Assembly: GCF_000759025.1 (NCBI RefSeq) | Contig: NZ_JPOS01000038.1 | Coordinates: 186,001 to 250,000, forward strand | DNA from: Phaeodactylibacter xiamenensis | GTDB taxonomy: Bacteria > Bacteroidota > Bacteroidia > Chitinophagales > Saprospiraceae | Direction of reading: 5' to 3' | Length of the DNA: 64,000 nucleotides | Shown here: piece after piece, positions 54,286 to 61,359 of the stretch | Numbering within the stretch: the stretch's first letter is position 1 | Layout: the number at the start of each line of letters is the position of its first letter | Notes under the pieces: generated by a model | The model's input: the letters and a program-made list of their open reading frames with translations, nothing else | What the model was told of the DNA's origin: nothing | Database searches by the model: none | Translations under genes and position numbers: made by a program

Positions 54286-54399
54286 ATTTTTTCTGTCTCT
54301 CTTTCCAAACTTTCAATGAACTTTTTGCCGAGCTAAAAGTGTACGGCAATGAATTAATTTAAATGGGCCAGGCCAATACCAACCAACCCACTAAATTTT

Positions 54400-55518
54400 A
54401 TGCAATTGTTAAAGCCAATTTTTTGTTTTGCCGGCCTTGCTGCCCTTCTTTTGTTTGCGGGTTGCGGGGACGATATGGGCGGCGCACAGCGGCCCTGTGA
54501 AAGTGATTTTGATCAGCAGTCCTTGTTTACCCACATTGCGGAGGAAATCATTCTACCGGGGTATGCCGCTCTGGAGCTGAGTGCAAACAACCTGCATGCT
54601 GCTGCTTTCGATTTTGCGGAAGCCCCTTCCACCCAAACCCTGGCCGATGCCCGGGCAGCCTTTGAAACAGCTTATCTGAGCTGGCAGGAGGTCGCACAGT
54701 TCGAGTTTGGGCCGGCGGAAGCAGTGGCCCTGCGTGCCACACTGAATAACTTCCCGCTCAATGCCTCCGCTTTGGAATCCAAAATCAACGGGGAGGACTA
54801 CGACTTTACCAATCCGAACACTTTTGATAAAGGTTTTCCTGCCCTGGACTATCTGCTGTACGGGTTAGGAGATGGGAGTGAGGAGGCTGTAGCCGCGCAA
54901 TTTGCGGATGCTAAATACGCTACTTTTCTGACCGCGCAGACGGCATTTATTGCGGATGCTGCCAACACGGTCAGTGATGCCTGGAAAAACGGGTACCGCG
55001 ATCAGTTCGTGGTCAATGAAGGTACTGCCGCCGGTGCATCCCTCAGTCAGATCATCAATGGGCTGAATGAGCATTATGAGATGATCAAGCGGGACAAAAT
55101 CGGCATTCCGGCCGGTGTGGTTACCCTCGGCTTTACCAATCCGGATAAGGTGGAGGCGCCTTACTCCGGGCTGTCACTGTCACTGGCCCAACGAGCCCTG
55201 CTTGCCGCCGAACGTTTCTACCTTGGTATCGGACAGGATGGCCAAAATGGCCCCGGTCTGGATGACTACCTCGAAGCAGTCAATGCCACCAAGGAGGGCG
55301 AAAGCCTTAATGCCCGCATTCAGCAGCAGTTTGAAGCAGCAAAAGCAGCCCTTGAAGCGGTGCCTGCACCCTTACGAACCGCTGTGGATGACAATAATGA
55401 CCTGGCCGTTACCGCCTACAACGAGATTACGAAACAAATTGTGAACATTAAGACCGACATGCCCTCAGTTTTATGTGTCGCCATCACTTATATCGACAAC
55501 CCAAGTGATTCCGATTAA
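54400..55518 (+). CDS. Imelysin-family lipoprotein
   Basis: The 372-residue lipoprotein (signal ending LLLFAGC, lipobox AGC) shows the helical imelysin pattern: FTHIAEEIILPGYAALELSANNL, ARAAFETAYLSWQEVAQFEFGPAE, FPLNASALESKI, GFPALDYLLYG and TFLTAQTAFIADAAN. The GxHxxE motif of insulin-cleaving imelysin and IrpA reads GFPALD here, so His and Glu are replaced by Pro and Asp. Imelysin-like proteins are iron-regulated and act at the cell surface. The gene lies 40 nt after the IS element, so its own promoter or read-through is needed. Confidence 0.85.
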   Translation: MQLLKPIFCFAGLAALLLFAGCGDDMGGAQRPCESDFDQQSLFTHIAEEIILPGYAALELSANNLHAAAFDFAEAPSTQTLADARAAFETAYLSWQEVAQFEFGPAEAVALRATLNNFPLNASALESKINGEDYDFTNPNTFDKGFPALDYLLYGLGDGSEEAVAAQFADAKYATFLTAQTAFIADAANTVSDAWKNGYRDQFVVNEGTAAGASLSQIINGLNEHYEMIKRDKIGIPAGVVTLGFTNPDKVEAPYSGLSLSLAQRALLAAERFYLGIGQDGQNGPGLDDYLEAVNATKEGESLNARIQQQFEAAKAALEAVPAPLRTAVDDNNDLAVTAYNEITKQIVNIKTDMPSVLCVAITYIDNPSDSD

Positions 55519-56869
55519 ACAATATCGAGATTGGCTTTCCGCGCCCCGGCGCATCGCCCCGCTTGTCACTTTCCGCATCCTTTTTGGCGGATTGATGGCA
55601 ACCGGGGCTTTCCGGTTTATGGCGAGTGGGTGGATCGAACGCCTGTATGGTGAGCCGGATTTTTTTTTCAAGTTCTACGGTTTTGAATGGGTCGAACCGC
55701 TCAGTGTGGCGGGGATGTACTGGGTATATGGTATCGTTGGGCTAAGTGCGTTGGGCATTATGCTGGGCTTATTTTACCGCTGGTCAGCCCTGGTCTTCTG
55801 GCTGAGTTTTACCTACACGGAGTTAATCGATGTAACCAACTACCTCAATCATTATTACCTGGTTGTGCTATTGGGGTTGTTGCTGATCTTTTTGCCGGCC
55901 CATCGCCGTTTTTCCCTTGATGTATGGCGCAAACCGGCACTAAGGGTTGAAACCGTGCCAGCCTGGTGCATATACCTGATCATGTTACAGATCAGTATGG
56001 TCTATTTTTACGCAGGCTTTGCCAAACTAAATGCCGACTGGTTATTTCGGGCGATGCCACTCGCGGTTTGGTTACCGACTAAGGCAGACTGGCCATTGGT
56101 GGGTGCCCTTTTTACACAACCCTGGGCGGCCTATGCGTTCAGTTGGGCAGGCGCTTTTTATGACCTGACCATCCCCTTTTTCTTGCTGAGGCGACGCACC
56201 CGTCCCTGGGCATATACGGCCGTAATTGCCTTTCATGTGCTGACCAAACTGCTCTTCAATATTGGGCTTTTCCCGTTCATCATGATCTTTAATACGCTCA
56301 TCTTTTTTCCGGCGGCGGTGCACGAACGCTGGTTGGACAAACTGGGCTACGGCAGTGGAGCCACTGGCAAAAAAATGATTTTTCCGAAAGCACAAATGTC
56401 ATTGCTCCGCACCGGGCTTCTGGTGTACTTCGCCATTCAATTCCTGCTGCCGCTACGGTACCTCTCTTATCCGGGCAATGTCCTGTGGACGGAGGAGGGC
56501 TATCGTTTTGCCTGGCGGGTCATGCTGGTGGAAAAGGTAGGGCAGGCCACTTTTACCGTCCGTGATCCGCATACCGGAAGACAGTCTGAAGTGGACAATT
56601 CCGATTATCTAACGGCCTATCAGGAAAAGCAAATGGCGATACAGCCTGACCTTATCCTGCAGTACGCCCACCATCTGGCAGAAGTGTACCGTCGGGATTA
56701 CGGCATTACCAACCCGGAGGTCACCGTTGACTGCTTTGTTGCCCTAAACGGGCGGGCAAGCCAACGCCTGATCGACCCTAATGTCAACCTGGCAGCCCAA
56801 ACCGACCACCTAATGCCTAAACCCTGGATTTTGCCCTTTAGGCAAAACGAAATTATTACTCAGCGATAA
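55475..56869 (+). CDS. HTTM (vitamin-K-carboxylase-like) membrane protein
   Basis: The 464-residue polytopic protein matches the HTTM family: IAPLVTFRILFGGLMATGAFRFMASGWIERLY, FYGFEWVEPLSVAGMYWVYGIVGL, FTYTELIDVTNYLNHYYLVVLLGLLLIFLPAHRRFSLD, YFYAGFAKLNADWLFRAMPLAVWL and FHVLTKLLFNIGLFPFIMIFNTLIFF. It has about eight hydrophobic helices, then a soluble tail. Related to gamma-glutamyl carboxylase, its bacterial function is unknown. No ATG fits; GTG 55475 overlaps the imelysin gene by 44 nt, while GTG 55505 (overlap 14 nt) is an equally good start. Overlap means translational coupling. Confidence 0.88.
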   Translation: MSPSLISTTQVIPIKQYRDWLSAPRRIAPLVTFRILFGGLMATGAFRFMASGWIERLYGEPDFFFKFYGFEWVEPLSVAGMYWVYGIVGLSALGIMLGLFYRWSALVFWLSFTYTELIDVTNYLNHYYLVVLLGLLLIFLPAHRRFSLDVWRKPALRVETVPAWCIYLIMLQISMVYFYAGFAKLNADWLFRAMPLAVWLPTKADWPLVGALFTQPWAAYAFSWAGAFYDLTIPFFLLRRRTRPWAYTAVIAFHVLTKLLFNIGLFPFIMIFNTLIFFPAAVHERWLDKLGYGSGATGKKMIFPKAQMSLLRTGLLVYFAIQFLLPLRYLSYPGNVLWTEEGYRFAWRVMLVEKVGQATFTVRDPHTGRQSEVDNSDYLTAYQEKQMAIQPDLILQYAHHLAEVYRRDYGITNPEVTVDCFVALNGRASQRLIDPNVNLAAQTDHLMPKPWILPFRQNEIITQR

Positions 56870-56880
56870 AGCGTGTTGTC

Positions 56881-59313
56881 ATGCTACGAATACTGCATAC
56901 TGTTGTTTCTATTGTTTTTTCCCCGCTATTGCTGTTGGGTCAGCAGTATGGTATTACGGGTGTTGTAATGGCGAAAGCCGAGGCACAACCGGTCGGCGGA
57001 GCCACGCTTTTTCTGGCAGAAACGGGCGCGGTTGCGGAAACCCACCCGGATGGCACTTTCGAGCTGGAAGCAGAAGTTCCCGGCCCCTACAGCCTGACCG
57101 TTTTCATGCCGGGCTTCACTACGATAGTCCGGGAAGTCACCCTCAGCCCGGAGCAACCGGTGGCGGAGCTTGAACTGGCGCTGGAGGGGTTAAGCATTGA
57201 TATGGAATCGGTGGAGGTGCACGCATCACGGGGCGCGTACAGCATGTCCCGACTAAGAAACGTGGAGGGTGCCGCCATTTATGCAGCTAAAAAAAGTGAA
57301 CTCATCGAATTGGAGAAAGCCATGGGCAATCTGGCTGCCAATAACGCCCGGGAAATTTACAAGGGCGTACCAGGGCTCAATATCTGGGAAAACGATGGCG
57401 CGGGTCTCCAATTGGCTATCGGTGCCCGGGGGCTGGACCCTAATCGGACCTCCAACTTTAACACCCGTCAAAACGGGTATGACATTAGCGCGGATGCCTT
57501 AGGCTACCCTGAAAGCTATTACACTCCTCCGGCGCAGGCCCTGCAGCGAATTGAAGTGGTGCGCGGGGCGGCTTCTTTGCAATATGGCACGCAGTTTGGC
57601 GGGTTGCTTAATTTCGTTTTCAAAGAAGGGCCCCGGGATAAGCCTTTTGAGTTCACTACCGAAAACACCTACGGCTCCTTTGGGCAGCTGAATACCTTCA
57701 ACAGCGTGGGCGGCACTGTTGGCAACCTGAACTACTATGCTTTTTACCAATATAAGCAGGGCGATGGCTGGCGCCCCAATTCCGGCTATGAGCAACATAC
57801 GGCTTTTGGCCGGCTGCAGTGGAAGCCGGCTAAGCGGCTGGAACTGGGCCTGGAGTATACCCACATGAACTACCTGGCGCAGCAGCCCGGGGGACTGGCA
57901 GACTTCGAATTTCAGCAAGACCCACAGCAGTCCAAACGTGCCCGCAACTGGTTTAAGGTAGACTGGAACCTGGCAGCATTTACCCTGGACTACCGTCTTT
58001 CCAGCCGTACCCGCATCAACTGGCGCAACTTCCTCCTCATGGCACAACGGGACGCCCTTGGCGAGCTTGGTCCCATCAACCGGCCGGACCCGCTCCGCGA
58101 ACGCGACCTGATTTCCGGACAATATCAGAATGTGGGTTCCGAAGCCCGGCTTCTGCATCAGTACAAAACGAATCAGCAGCTAAGCACCTTTTTGCTGGGT
58201 ATTCGGCTATACCGCGGCTTTACCGACAACAGGCAGGGCGATGCTTCAGAAGCTGCCGGTCCTGATTTCCGCTTTCTCAATCCGGAAGACCTGGAGCAGT
58301 CCAGTTACGAGTTTCCGAGCCGTAATGTGTCGGTTTTCGCAGAGAACCTGTTCAATATTACACCCCGGCTGAGTATAACACCGGGCGCACGCTTTGAGTA
58401 CATCCGTACGTCTTCAGATGGGTATTACAAAGAGCGGGTCTTTTCGGGCGGGGAAGTGATCTTCGAGCGCCGGCTGGAAGATGCACGGGTGAATGAGCGC
58501 TCACTGGCGCTTTTAGGACTGGGCATTGGCTATCAGCTCAGGCCAGGAATAGAGCTATATGCCAATTACTCCCAAAACTACCGGGCGATCAACTTCAGTG
58601 ACCTGGCTGTGGTGAACCCTAACCTCATTATTGATTCCCTGCTGACCGATGAGCGGGGCTACAATGCGGACATTGGTGTGCGCGGAGATGCCCTTGATGG
58701 CCGGCTGAGGTTTGATGCATCCGCTTTCTATCTGCGCTACAACGACCGCATTGGGCTGGCAGAAATTACCGTACCGGACCCTATCGTGATTGAACGCCTT
58801 GTAGCCTTTCGGACCAATATCGGAGATGCGCGCATCCTCGGGTTGGAGTCCTTTGCCGAGGCAGACCTCTGGAAGCTTTTCGTAGATCAGGAAAGCCCAT
58901 GGTCGGTACTCGCCTTTGTCAATTTCAGCTACTTGCGGGGGACTTACATCAGTGGTCAGCGGCAGTTTGTGGGCAACGATGTGGAGCTTATCCCACCGGT
59001 GAGCCTTAAAACAGGCATAACCGTTCGCCGGGGGGGATTTTCCGGCAGCTACCTGCTGTCCCATGTACGTGCGCACTATTCGGATGCGACCAATGCTAAG
59101 GTTGTCGCTAATGCCACCCGGGGCATCATTCCAACCTATACGGTGATGGATTTATCTGCAAGTTACACCTGGAAGCGCTATCGGATTCAGGCAGGTATGA
59201 ATAACCTGACCGATGCCCGCTACTTTACCCGCCGGGCTACAGGCTACCCTGGTCCGGGGATCATTCCAGCAGAGCCGCGTCGGTTGTACATGGGGCTCCG
59301 CATCCGAATCTAG
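56881..59313 (+). CDS. TonB-dependent receptor (FecA-like siderophore/iron type)
   Basis: The 810-residue receptor has a signal peptide (1-20), a carboxypeptidase regulatory-like domain at about 22-105 (ITGVVMAKAEAQPVGGATLFL), a plug (about 130-255: ANNAREIYKGVPGLNIWEN, GARGLDPNRTSNFNTRQNGYDI, LQRIEVVRGAASLQYGTQFGGLLNF) and a beta-barrel ending YMGLRIRI. The plug sequence resembles FecA-type iron/siderophore receptors. It begins 11 nt after the HTTM stop and completes the DUF4856-imelysin-HTTM-receptor set, so it is likely the outer-membrane port of an iron or haem uptake system. The substrate is inferred. Confidence 0.92.
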   Translation: MLRILHTVVSIVFSPLLLLGQQYGITGVVMAKAEAQPVGGATLFLAETGAVAETHPDGTFELEAEVPGPYSLTVFMPGFTTIVREVTLSPEQPVAELELALEGLSIDMESVEVHASRGAYSMSRLRNVEGAAIYAAKKSELIELEKAMGNLAANNAREIYKGVPGLNIWENDGAGLQLAIGARGLDPNRTSNFNTRQNGYDISADALGYPESYYTPPAQALQRIEVVRGAASLQYGTQFGGLLNFVFKEGPRDKPFEFTTENTYGSFGQLNTFNSVGGTVGNLNYYAFYQYKQGDGWRPNSGYEQHTAFGRLQWKPAKRLELGLEYTHMNYLAQQPGGLADFEFQQDPQQSKRARNWFKVDWNLAAFTLDYRLSSRTRINWRNFLLMAQRDALGELGPINRPDPLRERDLISGQYQNVGSEARLLHQYKTNQQLSTFLLGIRLYRGFTDNRQGDASEAAGPDFRFLNPEDLEQSSYEFPSRNVSVFAENLFNITPRLSITPGARFEYIRTSSDGYYKERVFSGGEVIFERRLEDARVNERSLALLGLGIGYQLRPGIELYANYSQNYRAINFSDLAVVNPNLIIDSLLTDERGYNADIGVRGDALDGRLRFDASAFYLRYNDRIGLAEITVPDPIVIERLVAFRTNIGDARILGLESFAEADLWKLFVDQESPWSVLAFVNFSYLRGTYISGQRQFVGNDVELIPPVSLKTGITVRRGGFSGSYLLSHVRAHYSDATNAKVVANATRGIIPTYTVMDLSASYTWKRYRIQAGMNNLTDARYFTRRATGYPGPGIIPAEPRRLYMGLRIRI

Positions 59314-59315
59314 GC

Positions 59316-61235
59316 TTACTGTTCGTCCGGTTTGAACTTCTCCAACTGCTGCCCGCTGCCTGCCTTCTGCTTGTCAGGTACGGGAAGACCGGATTGGGCC
59401 TGGTTGATCTCATTACTTTTGATTGGGACAACGGTGTCCTGACCGGTAGCCATCTCTGATGCTTTGTTTTCCGGTTGCGTGGCTTCTACTGTTTCCGGTT
59501 CCGGGGGCAGAATTTCCCGCAGTGCAGGGAAACGTAGGATACCTTTGATGGGGCGGACACTCGTAACGGCAGTGCGGGCACTTTCCAGATGGATATCAAG
59601 GGCCAGGTTGTAATTCTGCATGGCGGAGTTGTCGATGCGTTCGAGCGGGTAGGTGCTTTGCGTCTCCAAGGTCACAAAGAAGCGCTTTCGGCTCGCATCG
59701 GGCTCTACATCCACAATACGTACATTCAGCGTTTTATCACTACGGCGTACAACGAGATTGCCGATGTAGGGGGTGGCATCGAAGTTGACCGGATTGTAGT
59801 GGTCTTCAATGTCGATGGCGAATTTCCACTGGAAGGCGAACTCCCAGCCATCCTTTTTCGTCAGGTCAAAGCGACCGTCTGCTACGTTGGCGATAGGGTG
59901 GGAACTGGTCTGAATCTCTTCATTTATATCAAAGTATAAATATTTGCCCCCAACAGGCTCCTTGCTGCGTATACGGTAGCTGGCATTCAGTTTACTGGGC
60001 CGCTGATCAATAGGCCCGGCGAAGTTAGCCGATAGCGGCCGGCCGGTAATCGTAAACCGGCAGCCACCAACTTGCCCCTCTGCATCAAAGTAAGGCTCTG
60101 CATTAATCGTAGGCTGCCCGTCGTAAAGCCCGGACTGTACCTGCTCAATGGTCCAGAAGTTGCGGGTCATGTATTCCGGTATCCCCTCTACAATAAGGAA
60201 GTGTTTGTGCTCAATACCTTCGATCATGAGTGGTAGATCCTGCGCGCTTTGGAAGACCGGGTTGACGCTCTGCAGATAAGCCTGAATGTCTTCTGGGCCT
60301 GGCAGTGGGCTAAACATTTTCCACTTGTCACGAATATAGTCGAATTCGGTATAAATAATAGTTTCCCAATCCGTACCGGAGAAAGTGGCACTGCCAAGCT
60401 TACCAAAACCCAGGCTTGTGCTTAGCCGAGCGGGCAGCGGCCCGGTGAGATTGAGCCCGCCTTCCATTTCTATACGGTAGTTTTCTTCTGCTGAGGTCAG
60501 GTGCTTGAGCATGACCCCCTCAAACTCCCGCAGGTAGTAGGCATTCCCAATAAACTCCGGATTTTCCTGGTAAAAACGCCATAACTTGAGCATGGCTTCG
60601 GTGGTGCGGTAGTCGTTGGCTTCGAGCACAAACCGCATAGGCGATACGAAGGATCCTGACAAGGCCACAACCGAAGACTCCCGCTGATGATCTGTATCCA
60701 ATGCAGTTTGAAAAGCGGCGTATGGCGGGTTAACGCCAGCCTCAAGTGCAGCGCGGAGGTAACCGCTACAGGTTTTGTGCATGAAGTAGGAGTCGAAGTT
60801 TTCATCCGGATTGACCACAAACTGATTTTCCATACTGCTGAGGGTGAACACTCGGTTGGGGCTGAAGTCTACCTCCTCAAAAGAACGCTCAATATCCTCC
60901 TTCTGGAAAATATAGTAGAGCAGCCCCCCGCCCCGGATGTCTGCCGTTTCCACATCGGTACGCAAGGTGCGCCGGCCGAGGAACTTACTGATGTCCTGTG
61001 GCACATAGTCCCGGCGGCTGTTTTCGGGCGTCGTAAAGCCGCAGTACTCGCAGTGCTTTTTGAAGATGCGCTGCAGGGCATATCCCAGGCTAATCCGGGA
61101 ATAGCTGCGCTCAGGCGGCCAGCTTTCCCGGCGTGCTTCCTCAAGGCGGCGTTGATAGCGGTCAATGCGTTGCGCATCAAGCTCAGCCATCGGCAGCAAG
61201 AAAAAAGCAGATAACAGGGCAATCCAGATTCTCAT
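59316..61235 (-). CDS. Exported hypothetical protein, 639 residues
   Basis: I recognise no family. The protein has a signal peptide (MRIWIALLSAFFLLPMAELDAQ), a CxxC pair (KHCEYCGFTTPEN, near 61-64) suggesting a metal or disulphide site, a mixed central region (EYMTRNFWTIEQVQSGLYDG, GGCRFTITGRPLSANFAG) and a Pro/Glu/Gln-rich tail (about 575-639) that looks unstructured. It is on the same strand as the SprB-repeat adhesin gene, 124 nt downstream of it, and could be cotranscribed with it. It converges with the TonB receptor, stops 2 nt apart. A role in export or display of the adhesin is speculative. Confidence 0.6.
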   Translation of the reverse strand: MRIWIALLSAFFLLPMAELDAQRIDRYQRRLEEARRESWPPERSYSRISLGYALQRIFKKHCEYCGFTTPENSRRDYVPQDISKFLGRRTLRTDVETADIRGGGLLYYIFQKEDIERSFEEVDFSPNRVFTLSSMENQFVVNPDENFDSYFMHKTCSGYLRAALEAGVNPPYAAFQTALDTDHQRESSVVALSGSFVSPMRFVLEANDYRTTEAMLKLWRFYQENPEFIGNAYYLREFEGVMLKHLTSAEENYRIEMEGGLNLTGPLPARLSTSLGFGKLGSATFSGTDWETIIYTEFDYIRDKWKMFSPLPGPEDIQAYLQSVNPVFQSAQDLPLMIEGIEHKHFLIVEGIPEYMTRNFWTIEQVQSGLYDGQPTINAEPYFDAEGQVGGCRFTITGRPLSANFAGPIDQRPSKLNASYRIRSKEPVGGKYLYFDINEEIQTSSHPIANVADGRFDLTKKDGWEFAFQWKFAIDIEDHYNPVNFDATPYIGNLVVRRSDKTLNVRIVDVEPDASRKRFFVTLETQSTYPLERIDNSAMQNYNLALDIHLESARTAVTSVRPIKGILRFPALREILPPEPETVEATQPENKASEMATGQDTVVPIKSNEINQAQSGLPVPDKQKAGSGQQLEKFKPDEQ

Positions 61236-61359
61236 CGCTTCGTATTGGGATTTTTGTTATTTATTCCGGCAAATATAACAATACATAACGCGGTTTGGAT
61301 GGCGAAATTTTGTACAGCGATGGTATATTCTTCTAATGACCACCCATACAGCGGATAGT

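Larger units (their letters stand above)
53113..54354. mobile_element. Complete IS4-like insertion sequence with target duplication
   Basis: The 1242-bp element has perfect 21-bp terminal inverted repeats (ATTCATTGCCGTACAC..., 53113-53133 and 54334-54354), with weaker similarity inward for about 40 more bases. It is flanked by a 6-bp direct repeat TAATTT (53107-53112 and 54355-54360), a target-site duplication. One transposase gene is inside. It sits between the DUF4856 and imelysin genes and is oriented against them. Intact ends and duplication imply a recent insertion. Confidence 0.9.

Noticed and set aside
54180-54362. 60-aa plus-strand ORF at the right end of the IS
   Set aside because: It overlaps the transposase leader and terminal repeat and has no features of an accessory protein.
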